In this document: piece by piece, positions 47,322 through 56,384 of the stretch
Layout: each line of letters opens with the position of its first letter
Position numbering within the stretch: the stretch's first letter is position 1
DNA from: Pampinifervens sp037481935
GTDB taxonomy: Bacteria > Aquificota > Aquificia > Aquificales > Aquificaceae
Direction of reading: 5' to 3'
Assembly: GCF_046159715.1 (NCBI RefSeq)
Contig: NZ_JBJXCT010000011.1
Coordinates: 1 to 64,000, forward strand
Length of the DNA: 64,000 nt
Position numbers and translations under genes: made by a program
Notes under the pieces: generated by a model
Told to the model about the DNA's origin: nothing
The model's input: the letters and a program-made list of their open reading frames with translations, nothing else
Databases searched by the model: none

Positions 47322-48589
47322 TGAAGGTAGGTGTTATAAGCCTTGGCTGTGCCAAGAATCTTGTGGATACGGAGGTGCTCCTCGGAAAGTTGAAGGGCGG
47401 TGGTGCAAGATTGGTAAGCGACCCTAGAAATGCGGATGTTATAGTGATAAACACCTGCGGTTTTATAGAGCCTGCAAAGGCGGAAGCCATAGAAACAATC
47501 CTGGAGTTTTCTGAAAAGAAGAAGGTTATAGTAATGGGCTGTCTGGTGCAGAGATACAGAGAAGAGCTGCAGAAGGAGATTCCAGAGGTGATGGCATACT
47601 TTGGAACAGAAAGCTGGAATGAAGTGCTGAAGTTCCTCGGTCTTGAGTCTGCAGAGAGGTCAGAAAGGGTTCTTACCACGCCCAGTTCCTATGCCTATCT
47701 GAAGATTGCTGAAGGATGCAACAGGCTCTGCTCCTTCTGTGCCATTCCTCTCATAAGGGGGAAACATCGCTCAAAGCCCATGGAAGAAGTCCTCCGGGAA
47801 GCCAGATATCTGGCAGAAAGGGAAGTAAAGGAGCTGTGCGTAGTCTCTCAGGACACCACTTACTACGGAAGGGACATCTACGGAAAGGGTGCACTGGTAA
47901 AACTTCTGCAGGAGCTTGAAAAGATAGAGGGCATAAGGTGGATAAGGCTCCTGTATCTGTATCCCACAGAGGTAGAGGAAGAGCTCATCTCCCTTATGGC
48001 TGATTCTGAAAAGCTACTTCCTTACTTTGACATGCCCCTCCAGCACATAAGCTCCGAGGTGCTCAGAAGCATGAGAAGGGGCTATGACGAGTCCTTTGTA
48101 AGGGGGCTTGTAGAGAAGATAAGGAAAAAGCTTCCTCAGGCGGTGCTGAGAACCACCTTCATAGTGGGCTATCCCACAGAGACCGAGGAGGACTTCAGGA
48201 GGCTTTTAGAGTTTGTCTCCGAGGGGCACTTCCACTGGTTAGGTGTCTTTACCTACTCTCAGGAGGAGGGCACGCATGCTTTTCCTCTGGGAGACCCCTG
48301 GTCGGCGGAGGAAAAAGAAAGAAGAAAGACAGAGCTTCTCAGCCTTCAGGAGAGCATAACTCGTAAGAAAAACGAAGAGTTTGTGGGCAGGGAACTTGAG
48401 CTAATTATTGATGGTTTTGATGATGAGTTTGGCTATATTCCTGTTGGCAGGATATACGCTCAGGCACCAGAAGTGGACGGAATAACTTACTTAGAGACAG
48501 AAGGAGAGCTAAAGACCGGAGATATGATAAGGGTAAAAATCACTCAGGTGGGAGGGTATGACCTTGGGGCTGTGGAGTGCAAAGATTGA
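47321..48589 (+). CDS. rimO: Ribosomal protein S12 methylthiotransferase RimO
   Basis: A radical-SAM enzyme that adds a methylthio group to Asp of ribosomal protein S12. The 422-residue product has the N-terminal UPF0004 domain with three cluster cysteines (SLGCAKNLVD, NTCGF, MGCLVQRY), the radical-SAM CNRLCSFCAIP, and a C-terminal TRAM domain. The SLGCAKNLVDTE start distinguishes RimO from MiaB. The ATG at 47321 follows GGAGGAG; a GTG three bases earlier is in frame. The end overlaps the next gene by 32 bases. Confidence 0.93.
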   Translation: MKVGVISLGCAKNLVDTEVLLGKLKGGGARLVSDPRNADVIVINTCGFIEPAKAEAIETILEFSEKKKVIVMGCLVQRYREELQKEIPEVMAYFGTESWNEVLKFLGLESAERSERVLTTPSSYAYLKIAEGCNRLCSFCAIPLIRGKHRSKPMEEVLREARYLAEREVKELCVVSQDTTYYGRDIYGKGALVKLLQELEKIEGIRWIRLLYLYPTEVEEELISLMADSEKLLPYFDMPLQHISSEVLRSMRRGYDESFVRGLVEKIRKKLPQAVLRTTFIVGYPTETEEDFRRLLEFVSEGHFHWLGVFTYSQEEGTHAFPLGDPWSAEEKERRKTELLSLQESITRKKNEEFVGRELELIIDGFDDEFGYIPVGRIYAQAPEVDGITYLETEGELKTGDMIRVKITQVGGYDLGAVECKD

Positions 48590-49688
48590 ATACGTCCTGC
48601 CTTCTCTCCTCCTGACTCTGCTGTTTCTCCTTTGGTATTTTGGCTATGGCAGGCACAGGCGTGAGCTCTTTGACTTTTACAACTCCATAGGGGCAAAACA
48701 CACGGGCTACAGGTGGCTTATCTTTCCCGTTGCAGAGCTTGAAGCTGATGGCAAGAAATTTAGGCTTTTCACAGAGGGAGGACGGGGGCTTTATGCCTTC
48801 AAAGTAAGCCTTGAAGTTCAGGCACTGGGCTACCTGAGGCTCTGGCGTGGGGGTCTCCTGGACAGAATCCTTTTCAGAAGGCGGTATATGGAAGGAATCT
48901 TCGTGGAGTATGAGGACAGCCAGTGGGCTGAGAAGCTACTTGGCAGGGAGGATTTTAAGGATATGGTCAAAAAGCTCTTTGACCTGCCCGGTCTGAGCTC
49001 TGTTGAGATAAAGGGCAAGAAACTCATCCTCTGCTGGCATCTGGGCGGTATGGACAGGTTCAGAAAGGTGGTGAGCAAGGAGGCAGTTTTAGAAGCCTTT
49101 AAAATAATGGCAGACCTTGGAAAAACCATAGACGCCGTGCCCTCTGCAGAGGTCTACAGAGAAACTCTCAGGGGCTGGCTCACTCTGAAGCTACCGATCT
49201 TTGCCACCATACTCTTGAGCATTGCGGGCTTTTTTCTTGGCTTTTACAGGTATGACCATGTCTGCGACCATGAAATTCTGCTGGCTGGCTTTAAAATACT
49301 GATGCCCATTGTCATTCTCTACACAGCCTCTGTTCTTTTCCTGACTGGAGGTCCCACGCTCGGGCAGAGGGTGATTCTTAAGACTTTCTTTATCTGTCTG
49401 GTATGCATACCCATGATAAGCCTCTTCTTTCTCACTTGGGTGAACGGATACTTTGACAGGTCTGAGCCAGAGTTCAAAAGAGATACAATAGCAAGAAAAT
49501 ACCACCTTATCAGAGGTGGGCACAGAGTGGTGCTCGCAGAGCTTCATAAAAGTAAGTGGTGTGACAGCTTTAAGGTCTCTGAGGGTTTCTACATGAGGGC
49601 ACAGGTGGGAGACAGAGTGGAGTATGCAGTCAAGAGAGGTTTTCTTGGCGTGAGCTGGCTATACAGAAAACTGAGTTTAACAGAGTGA
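48558..49688 (+). CDS. Membrane protein of unknown function
   Basis: A 376-residue protein with one N-terminal membrane helix (about 10-30), a large soluble region (about 35-210) and three further helices (about 212-232, 245-268, 280-300), then a soluble tail. The soluble part has strands and charged helices but no motif I know. The Cys pair in YDHVCDHE is notable. The ATG at 48558 has GGAGGG and lies 32 bases inside rimO, so the two are coupled. The nuo operon follows with its own promoter. Confidence 0.6.
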   Translation: MTLGLWSAKIEYVLPSLLLTLLFLLWYFGYGRHRRELFDFYNSIGAKHTGYRWLIFPVAELEADGKKFRLFTEGGRGLYAFKVSLEVQALGYLRLWRGGLLDRILFRRRYMEGIFVEYEDSQWAEKLLGREDFKDMVKKLFDLPGLSSVEIKGKKLILCWHLGGMDRFRKVVSKEAVLEAFKIMADLGKTIDAVPSAEVYRETLRGWLTLKLPIFATILLSIAGFFLGFYRYDHVCDHEILLAGFKILMPIVILYTASVLFLTGGPTLGQRVILKTFFICLVCIPMISLFFLTWVNGYFDRSEPEFKRDTIARKYHLIRGGHRVVLAELHKSKWCDSFKVSEGFYMRAQVGDRVEYAVKRGFLGVSWLYRKLSLTE

Positions 49689-49704
49689 AATATGTCATAA
49701 ACTT

Positions 49705-49733
49705 TTGCATAACTGCCTGGCTTGCCTTAAAAT
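49705..49733 (+). promoter_or_regulatory. Promoter of the nuo gene cluster
   Basis: TTGCAT (49705-49710) and TAAAAT (49728-49733) are 17 bases apart. Transcription would start near 49740, about five bases before the nuoI ATG at 49745. There is no ribosome site. The next 14 kb of genes run in one direction with gaps of no more than about 12 bases, so this may be the main promoter of the entire cluster. Confidence 0.6.
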
Positions 49734-49744
49734 AATAGCCCACT

Positions 49745-50350
49745 ATGGGCATAAAGAAAGTAGACAGGAAGGCTTTTCTTAACCTGTTGGAAACAGTTTT
49801 GTTCGTGGACTTTATAAAGGGTCTTTCCGTGACCCTGACAAACCTCTTCAGGAAACCCATAACCACCAACTATCCTCTGGAAAAGCTCACCCCCCCAAAG
49901 CGATACAGAGGAGCTCACGGACACTTTGTCTGGGACGGCACTGAGCCGGACTCTCTAAAAGCCATAGAAAAGTTCATGAGCTACGAGAAGGGCAAGAGCA
50001 GGTGCGTTGCCTGTTATATGTGTCAGACCGCCTGTCCCATGCCCACTCTTTTCAGGATAGAGGCGGTGCAGATGCCCGATGGCTCAAAGAGGGTGGTGCG
50101 TTTTGACATGAACCTGCTCAACTGCCTTTTCTGCGGGCTATGCGTGGATGCCTGTCCGGTTGGCTGTCTTACCATGACGGACCTCCATGAGCTTGCGGGG
50201 TATACGAGGCGAGAGGGCGTTCTCAGGATGGGTGAACTTGAAGAAAACGCCATAGACTGGAAAAAAAGAAGGGGCTCTGAGCCAGACCGCATATGGATAG
50301 ATGACCAGCACAGGGAAAAGCTCTGGGGGAAGATTCAATGGAGTGGCTGA
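49745..50350 (+). CDS. nuoI: NADH-quinone oxidoreductase subunit I, copy 1
   Basis: Carries the two 4Fe-4S clusters (N6a, N6b) of complex I. The 201-residue product has CVACYMCQTACP and CLFCGLCVDACPVGC. A second, diverged nuoI lies at 60180. Opens the first block nuoIJKLMN. Its ending overlaps nuoJ by 13 bases. The mRNA is probably nearly leaderless here. Confidence 0.92.
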   Translation: MGIKKVDRKAFLNLLETVLFVDFIKGLSVTLTNLFRKPITTNYPLEKLTPPKRYRGAHGHFVWDGTEPDSLKAIEKFMSYEKGKSRCVACYMCQTACPMPTLFRIEAVQMPDGSKRVVRFDMNLLNCLFCGLCVDACPVGCLTMTDLHELAGYTRREGVLRMGELEENAIDWKKRRGSEPDRIWIDDQHREKLWGKIQWSG

Positions 50351-50826
50351 TTTTTGCCTTCCTTTCTGTCTGGGCAGTGCTCTCAAGTATGGGGGTGCTT
50401 TTTCTGAAAAACCCAGTTCATGCCATACTTTCCTTTATAAGTCTTATTCTTGCAGTGGCTGGTATGTTCCTGCATATGAGGGCTGAGCTTCTGGCAGGCC
50501 TGCAGTTAATCATATATGCGGTTGCCATAGTGGTCTTTTATGTGCTGGTGATAACCACCATACCCTGGGAAAAGGTAAAGAGGTTTGAGGGCTTTTACAA
50601 AAGGGAGTTCTTTTTTGGCTTTCCCCTTCTCCTTGCCAGCTTTGCCCTCTTTGCTTACGCCATACTGAAGGGAAACTTTGCCAGAGTTGGAACTGCTGGA
50701 GCTGACAATGTAAAAGAGGTGGGTAAAAGCCTATTTTCCACTTACCTCTTTCCTCTTGAAGTGGCTTCTGTTATACTATTGACCGCCATGATAGGAGCCA
50801 TACTTCTCGGGAGGAAAGAGGAGTGA
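50338..50826 (+). CDS. nuoJ: NADH-quinone oxidoreductase subunit J, copy 1
   Basis: A 162-residue membrane subunit of complex I with five helices. The GLQLIIYAVAIVVFYVLVI helix carries the conserved quinone-side loop of NuoJ, and the last helix ends MIGAILLGRKE. Its stop overlaps the GTG start of nuoK. It differs throughout from copy 2 (60800), so the modules are old duplicates. Confidence 0.92.
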   Translation: MEWLIFAFLSVWAVLSSMGVLFLKNPVHAILSFISLILAVAGMFLHMRAELLAGLQLIIYAVAIVVFYVLVITTIPWEKVKRFEGFYKREFFFGFPLLLASFALFAYAILKGNFARVGTAGADNVKEVGKSLFSTYLFPLEVASVILLTAMIGAILLGRKEE

Positions 50827-51125
50827 CCATAGAAAAAGCTTATATGCTCATAAGCATATTTTTGTTCCTTTCTGGTCTTCTCGGTGTTATCATAAGGAAG
50901 AACCTTATAACACTGCTTATAAGCACAGAGCTCATGCTGAACGGAGTGAATCTAGCCCTTGTGAGCGTGGACAGGATTGTGGGTGGTATAGAGGGGCAGG
51001 TATTTGCCCTCTTTATACTTGCCGTGGCTGCCTCTGAGGTGGCAGTGGGGCTTGGCCTCATAATTGCCCTCTTCAGACTTAGGGGCTACGAGGGTTCTTC
51101 TGAGATAACACACCTGAGGGACTAA
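50823..51125 (+). CDS. nuoK: NADH-quinone oxidoreductase subunit K, copy 1
   Basis: A 100-residue MrpC/NuoK-type subunit with three helices. The key glutamates are in STELMLNGVNL and AASEVAVGLGLIIALFRLRG. The start is GTG at 50823 (GTGA overlap with nuoJ), with GGAGG upstream. The family length is matched exactly. Confidence 0.94.
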   Translation: MTIEKAYMLISIFLFLSGLLGVIIRKNLITLLISTELMLNGVNLALVSVDRIVGGIEGQVFALFILAVAASEVAVGLGLIIALFRLRGYEGSSEITHLRD

Positions 51126-51126
51126 A

Positions 51127-53040
51127 ATGGAAGGTCTGGTGGTTCTTTTTTCACCCCTGATAGCCTTTGTGGTCATTGCCCTCCTTGGCTCAAGAATGGG
51201 TGATATGGCTTCTGCTGTGCTCTGTATCCTGGGAGGTGCCTTCTCCTTTGTCTTCTCCCTCTGGGCTACTTTCAAAGCCCTAAATGAGCCCTTCTCTGTT
51301 AAGCTCTACAACTTTCTGCCTATGGGTGATTATACTCTCTCCTTTGGTCTTCTCTTTGACCCCCTTTCTTCTATTACCGCCTCTGTGGTCACCTTCGTGG
51401 CTACTCTTATCTTCATCTACTCCGTAGGCTATATGCACAACCTTTTTGGTCAGTGGACTTTTAAGTTCTACGCTTATCTGTCTATGTTTCTGTTTGCCAT
51501 GCTCCTTATCGTGCTCTCTGATAATTTGCTGGGTATCTTCTTTGGCTGGGAGGGTGTGGGTCTTGCTTCTTATCTTCTTATTGGCTACTTCCATACTCAG
51601 AAAAAGGCTTCTAATGCCTCTTTTGAGGCTTTTACTCTAAACAGGATTGGTGACTGGCTCTTTCTCTTTGGTATTATCGCTTCTTTCTACCTTTTTGGTT
51701 CTCTTTCTCTTTCTGATATCTTCTCAAGGGTTTCTCAGGTGGATTCTGCTCTTCTGGGTCTTGCCTGTCTCCTGCTCTTTGGTGGTGCTGTGGGCAAATC
51801 TGGTCAGCTTCCTCTTCATACTTGGCTTCCCAACGCTATGGCTGGTCCTACTCCTGTGTCTGCTCTTTTGCATGCTGCTACTATGGTGGCTGCTGGTGTT
51901 TATATGGTGGCAAGGCTCTTTCCTATGTTTGAGGCTGCTCCTGAGAGTCTGAAGGTGGTCGCTCTTGTGGGAGGTCTTACTGCTCTCTTTGCTGCTCTTG
52001 CTGCTACTTCTCACACAGACATAAAGAAGATTATTGCCTTCTCTACTATGAGCCAGCTTGGTCTTATGTTCCTTGCTCTTGGTCTTGGTGACAGAATGTC
52101 TGCTATGTTTCATCTGACTACTCATGCCTTCTTTAAGGCTCTTCTTTTCCTTGCTGCTGGTTCTGTTATTCATGCTTTTCATCATCATGTGCATGATATT
52201 TATGAGACTGGTGGACTTAAAAAATACATGCCTGTTACTTATGCTTCTTTTCTTGTGGGTGCTCTTGCACTGGCTGGTATTTTTCCTCTTTCTGGTTTCT
52301 GGAGTAAAGACCTTATAGTGGCAACTGCCTACGAGGTGAGTTTTTTCTGGGGTGTTCTTGTTTCTGTGGTAAGTTTTCTGACGGCCTATTACATATTCAG
52401 GGAGGGGTTTGTGATGTTTCATGGCAGGGAGTATTTCAGGCATGAGCATGAGGGAGAGCCTCATGAGAGTCCCTCTGTGATGGTTGTTCCTATGCTTGTG
52501 CTTTCAGTTATGGCAGTTGTGGCTGGGTTTTTTGAGGGCTGGTATGGTGGTGTGCTTGGTGTGAAGAAGGAGCTTCATTTTGATATTGCTCTTTTGTCTG
52601 TGCTTGTGGGTGTGGCTGGTATACTTGTGGCTTATCTTGTTTACATTAGGGGTCTTGTTGACCCTCAGAGGGCTTATGAGGCCCTAAAACCTCTGCATAC
52701 TGCCTTCAGAGAACAGTTCTTCACTGAAAGGCTTTACCACAGAGGCGTGGCAAGGGGATACATGGGTCTTTCAAGGGCTATCTTTCTGGCAGGTGACAGG
52801 GTGCTTATAGATGGCTTTCTTAATCTTCTAAATTTTCTCTACTTCAGAGTGGTGAAGTTCCTCTGGATGAAGCTGGACATAATGCTTGTGGACCTGTTTG
52901 TCAACGGCGTGGCAAAGGTCTCTTACTGGACGGGTAAAAAGGTGCGCAATGTGCAGACTGGGCTTCTAAACAACTATGTGAGCTTTTTGCTTCTTGGTGT
53001 TGTCTTCATACTGGGCGTGATACTATACAGCATGAGGTGA
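51127..53040 (+). CDS. nuoL: NADH-quinone oxidoreductase subunit L, copy 1
   Basis: The antiporter-like proton-pumping subunit with the long lateral helix. The 637-residue product has FFGWEGVGLASYLLIGY, the lysine helix and LPLHTWLPNAMAGPTPVSALLHAATMV. Residues about 8-539 are encoded by DNA almost identical to nuoL copy 2; only the first few codons and the last ~98 residues differ. The shared part uses many T-ending codons (GCT, TCT, CTT, GTT), unlike neighbouring nuo genes, which favour GCC, ATA, CTC and AGG. Confidence 0.95.
   Translation: MEGLVVLFSPLIAFVVIALLGSRMGDMASAVLCILGGAFSFVFSLWATFKALNEPFSVKLYNFLPMGDYTLSFGLLFDPLSSITASVVTFVATLIFIYSVGYMHNLFGQWTFKFYAYLSMFLFAMLLIVLSDNLLGIFFGWEGVGLASYLLIGYFHTQKKASNASFEAFTLNRIGDWLFLFGIIASFYLFGSLSLSDIFSRVSQVDSALLGLACLLLFGGAVGKSGQLPLHTWLPNAMAGPTPVSALLHAATMVAAGVYMVARLFPMFEAAPESLKVVALVGGLTALFAALAATSHTDIKKIIAFSTMSQLGLMFLALGLGDRMSAMFHLTTHAFFKALLFLAAGSVIHAFHHHVHDIYETGGLKKYMPVTYASFLVGALALAGIFPLSGFWSKDLIVATAYEVSFFWGVLVSVVSFLTAYYIFREGFVMFHGREYFRHEHEGEPHESPSVMVVPMLVLSVMAVVAGFFEGWYGGVLGVKKELHFDIALLSVLVGVAGILVAYLVYIRGLVDPQRAYEALKPLHTAFREQFFTERLYHRGVARGYMGLSRAIFLAGDRVLIDGFLNLLNFLYFRVVKFLWMKLDIMLVDLFVNGVAKVSYWTGKKVRNVQTGLLNNYVSFLLLGVVFILGVILYSMR
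51149..52744 (+). repeat. 1.6-kb near-identical tract within nuoL, copy A
   Basis: Matches 61643-63238 at a constant offset of 10,494 bases. Reading both by eye I found two differences over 1,596 bases (T/C in the codon before ACATTAGG, and CAGAGA/CAAAGA near the end). The match begins and ends abruptly inside the gene. Flanking nuoK and nuoM copies are clearly diverged, so the tract looks like gene conversion or a recent copy-paste. Confidence 0.9.
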
Positions 53041-53044
53041 AAGG

Positions 53045-54544
53045 ATGGAAGGCTTTCCCTTAGTTTCTGTAAGCATGATACTGCCCCTTGTGGGCAGCCT
53101 TGTGGTGCTCTTTGCCAGGGAGGAGCTTTCTAAGTGGATTGCCAGCATATTCGGTGGGCTTGTTTTTGCCCTCTCTCTACTGTCTCTTCTCTTCTTTGAC
53201 TTTTCAAAGGCTGAAAGGGTCCAGTTTGAGGAGAAATATCCTCTCATTCCAGAGCTAAGCTTGAACCTTCACCTTGGCTTTGATGGACTTTCATACATCA
53301 TGTATATCCTCACCACTCTTGTTTCTCTTGTGGCAATCCTCTGGTCCACAAGAGACCACCAGATAAGCCACAGGCTCAAGGAGTATTACATATGGTTTCT
53401 GCTCACAGAAACCTTTCTTGTAGGTGTCTTTGCAAGTCTTGACCTTATGGTCTTTTACGTTTTCTACGAGCTAACCCTCGTGCCCATGTTCTTTGTGATA
53501 GGCATATGGGGCTACAAGCTTAGGCTCTATTCTGCCTATAAATTCTTCATATACATCTTCGTGTCTTCCCTTTTCCTACTTCTTGGTATAGTGAGCCTTG
53601 CAGTCCAGCACTTCAGACAATACGGCAAGTTCTCTTTTAGCTACTTTGACCTTCTCAACAACAGCTACAGCCTTGAGTTTGAAGTGTTTATGTTTCTTCT
53701 CTTCTTCATAGCCTTTGCAGTAAAGACGCCCATCGTGCCCTTCCATACCTGGCTTCCAGATGCTCATGGAGAGGCTCCCACTGCTGGCTCTGTGGTGCTT
53801 GCTGCCATACTTCTCAAGATGGGCACATATGCACTTCTCAGGTTCAACATAGGACTTTTCCCAGAAGCCTCAGTTTTCCTAATGCCTATTATGGTCCTCT
53901 GGGGCATATTCACCATAGTCTTTGCCTCATGGTTTACCATAAGTCAGAGCAATGTAAAGAGGTTTGTCGCCTACTCCTCAGTCAGTCATATGGGCTTTGT
54001 GGTCACTGGTATGTTTCTCCTCAACGCGGAGGGCATGAGGGCAAGCATAACGGAGATGTTTGCTCATGGGCTTACTTCATCAGCCCTCTTCATGATGGCG
54101 GGCTTTATTTACAACAGGCTTCACAGCTTTAACATGCAGGCACTCAGGGGAAGCATAAAGTTCATGCCCGTCTTTGCCCTACTGGTTGCCATAACGGGCT
54201 TTTCCTCCATGGGTCTTCCAGGGGGTTCTTCCTTCTGGGGCAAGTTCCTGACCATAGTGGGTGCGAGGGAATACACGCTTCTTCTTGCCTTTCTTGTAAT
54301 AGTGGGTGCCTTCTTCAGTGCCGTGTATGTGCTGTATCTTCTCAAGACCCTATACCTTGATACAAAAGAAGAGAGCAGGCTTGTCCACTTTACTGACCTG
54401 AGAGGCTTCAAGCTTACCGCCTTTCTGCTTGTGGTTATTCCCATGTTTCTGGTTGGCTTTCTTCCCTTCCTATTCTTTGCCTTCTACGACCCTTACATAG
54501 ACAGCTTGCTGGGTCATATCCTTTCAAAAGCGCTGGGAGGTTGA
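53045..54544 (+). CDS. nuoM: NADH-quinone oxidoreductase subunit M, copy 1
   Basis: A 499-residue antiporter-like subunit with about 14 helices. The key glutamate is in VFYVFYELTLVPMFFVIGIWG, and the lysine helix region is in PIVPFHTWLPDAHGEAPTAGSVVLA and KMGTYALLRF. Starts four bases after nuoL with AAAGG. Quite different from the partial nuoM at 63454. Confidence 0.94.
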   Translation: MEGFPLVSVSMILPLVGSLVVLFAREELSKWIASIFGGLVFALSLLSLLFFDFSKAERVQFEEKYPLIPELSLNLHLGFDGLSYIMYILTTLVSLVAILWSTRDHQISHRLKEYYIWFLLTETFLVGVFASLDLMVFYVFYELTLVPMFFVIGIWGYKLRLYSAYKFFIYIFVSSLFLLLGIVSLAVQHFRQYGKFSFSYFDLLNNSYSLEFEVFMFLLFFIAFAVKTPIVPFHTWLPDAHGEAPTAGSVVLAAILLKMGTYALLRFNIGLFPEASVFLMPIMVLWGIFTIVFASWFTISQSNVKRFVAYSSVSHMGFVVTGMFLLNAEGMRASITEMFAHGLTSSALFMMAGFIYNRLHSFNMQALRGSIKFMPVFALLVAITGFSSMGLPGGSSFWGKFLTIVGAREYTLLLAFLVIVGAFFSAVYVLYLLKTLYLDTKEESRLVHFTDLRGFKLTAFLLVVIPMFLVGFLPFLFFAFYDPYIDSLLGHILSKALGG

Positions 54545-54545
54545 G

Positions 54546-55997
54546 ATGGAGCAAATCATAAGGATAGAGTATCCGGACCTGTGGCTGATACTTCCAGAGC
54601 TGGTGGTTCTCTTTACGGGTTTTATCCTCTTTAGCCTTGACCTCCTCTACAGAAGGATAAACCATTTGCTTGCCATCAGCATCAGCCTTATTGGATACCT
54701 TCTGGCTCTGCTGCTTCTTCTCCTTAACTGGGGTATGGAGGGAGAAACCTTTTACGGCCTATATAAAAGGGACAGCTTTTCAAGCCTCATGCAGGCTTTC
54801 ATGATACTGCTAACCATGGCTCTTCTGGGCTTTAACTACTTATACTACAGGCACAGAAGGTCCCTCTACGGCGAGTTCTACTACATACTCAGCTTTTCAC
54901 TGATTGGGGGCATGTTTCTTGTCTCCTCTTACAACCTCGTGGTTCTCTATGTTGCACTTGAGGGAGTTTCCATATCCTTCTACATTCTCACCTCTCTGCT
55001 CCGGTCTGATTTTAATGCCAAGGAGGGGGCATTCAAGTATCTGATGCTTGGGGGGCTTTCCATAGCCCTTGCTTCCTACGGGGCAGGTTTTATGTATCTC
55101 TACTCTGGTTCCCTTGACCTGCGATACATACTTACCCATGTGGGAGAAAACCATTACTTTCTGGTCCTTGGACTTGTGCTCTTTCTTATAGGCTTTGCCA
55201 TAAAGATTGGTGCGGTGCCCTTTCACTTCTGGCTCCCCGACGCCTATCAGGGCGCACCCACTCCCATAACCGCCTACATGGCATCCGTTGGAAAGCTTGC
55301 CTTCTTTGCTCCAGTGGTCAGGCTCATGCCCCTTGTTCAGGAGCACTTTGCCTACGCCTGGATAACCACTGTGGGGATAATCTCGGCGCTTACCATGCTT
55401 TATGGAAACCTTACCGCCCTTGTGCAGAAGGATGTAAAAAGGCTTCTTGCCTACTCATCCATAGCCCACTCAGGATACATAATGGCTGGTATAGCGGTGG
55501 CGGAGGTAATAGGGCTCAAGGCCGTCATATACTTCCTCATAGCATACTCTCTCATGGGCTTTGGTAGCTTTATGGTTCTTGCCCTTTTGGAAAGGCTTCC
55601 TGGATGGGAGAACAGGCTTGAACAGTTCTCTGGTATGAGGTCCTCCACGCCGTGGCTGGCCTTTTCCTTCATGGTGATGCTTCTGGCACTTCTTGGGGTT
55701 CCCCCAACCGTGGGCTTTGTAGGAAAGGCTCTTGTGTTTATGTCTCTTTCCTTTGAAAGGCTCTGGTGGCTCGCTCTTGTTATGATTGTGGCCACGGGTC
55801 TGTCAACTGGCTATTATCTGAGAATAACTGCCCTTATGTTCATGAAGGATTCAAGAATCTCATCTGGCATGTCTGTTTCACAGACAGAGAAATCTCTCAT
55901 ACTTCTCATAACCATAAGCATTGTCTTGCTGGGTGCGGTGCCTATAATATTATGGAGCTTTGTTAGCAGTTCTGCAGAAAACCTTTTCATGAGGTGA
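54546..55997 (+). CDS. nuoN: NADH-quinone oxidoreductase subunit N
   Basis: A 483-residue antiporter-like subunit. VVLYVALEGVSISFYIL has the conserved Glu, and KIGAVPFHFWLPDAYQGAPTP with KDVKRLLAYSSIAHSGY match NuoN. The nuoL-type proteins are numerous in this cluster; no second nuoN is visible before the window ends. GGGAGG precedes the ATG, overlapping nuoM's end by spacing of one base. Confidence 0.93.
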   Translation: MEQIIRIEYPDLWLILPELVVLFTGFILFSLDLLYRRINHLLAISISLIGYLLALLLLLLNWGMEGETFYGLYKRDSFSSLMQAFMILLTMALLGFNYLYYRHRRSLYGEFYYILSFSLIGGMFLVSSYNLVVLYVALEGVSISFYILTSLLRSDFNAKEGAFKYLMLGGLSIALASYGAGFMYLYSGSLDLRYILTHVGENHYFLVLGLVLFLIGFAIKIGAVPFHFWLPDAYQGAPTPITAYMASVGKLAFFAPVVRLMPLVQEHFAYAWITTVGIISALTMLYGNLTALVQKDVKRLLAYSSIAHSGYIMAGIAVAEVIGLKAVIYFLIAYSLMGFGSFMVLALLERLPGWENRLEQFSGMRSSTPWLAFSFMVMLLALLGVPPTVGFVGKALVFMSLSFERLWWLALVMIVATGLSTGYYLRITALMFMKDSRISSGMSVSQTEKSLILLITISIVLLGAVPIILWSFVSSSAENLFMR

Positions 55998-56001
55998 AGC
56001 T

Positions 56002-56373
56002 ATGGAATACATGGCGCTTCTCATATTCTTTGGAATAATGCTCAGCATAGCCCTTGTGTTTGTCTTTGTAAATTACATACTCGGTCCAAAAACCTCTGAA
56101 GCCATGCAGGACTACCCCTACGAATGTGGAGTTCCACTCTACGACAAATCTGCTCAATCCACCTTCCATCAGGGTTACTATCTTCTTGGTCTTTTGCTCC
56201 TGCTCTTTGACATTGAGGCGGCCTTTCTTTTTCCCTGGACGGTAGTATACAGGTATCTGGGCGTCTTTGGCTTTGTAGAGATGTTCCTTTTTATACTTAT
56301 CCTTACCTACGGGCTCCTTTATGCGTGGAGGAAGGATGCCCTTGACTGGCAGTTTGAAGAGGAAAGTCTCTAA
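56002..56373 (+). CDS. nuoA: NADH-quinone oxidoreductase subunit A
   Basis: A 123-residue membrane subunit with three helices. It has the quinone-cavity loop YPYECGVPLYD and FDIEAAFLFPW with the conserved Asp and Glu. It starts four bases after nuoN. nuoB, which normally follows nuoA and carries cluster N2, is missing here; the next gene is nuoCD. Confidence 0.94.
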   Translation: MEYMALLIFFGIMLSIALVFVFVNYILGPKTSEAMQDYPYECGVPLYDKSAQSTFHQGYYLLGLLLLLFDIEAAFLFPWTVVYRYLGVFGFVEMFLFILILTYGLLYAWRKDALDWQFEEESL

Positions 56374-56384
56374 AGGAGTGTGAA

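Noticed and set aside
51724..52464. 246-codon minus-strand frame inside nuoL, repeated identically at 62218-62958
   Set aside because: It is identical in both places only because the nuoL DNA is identical. The product is very rich in Ser, His and Lys and results from the T-ending codon bias of nuoL.
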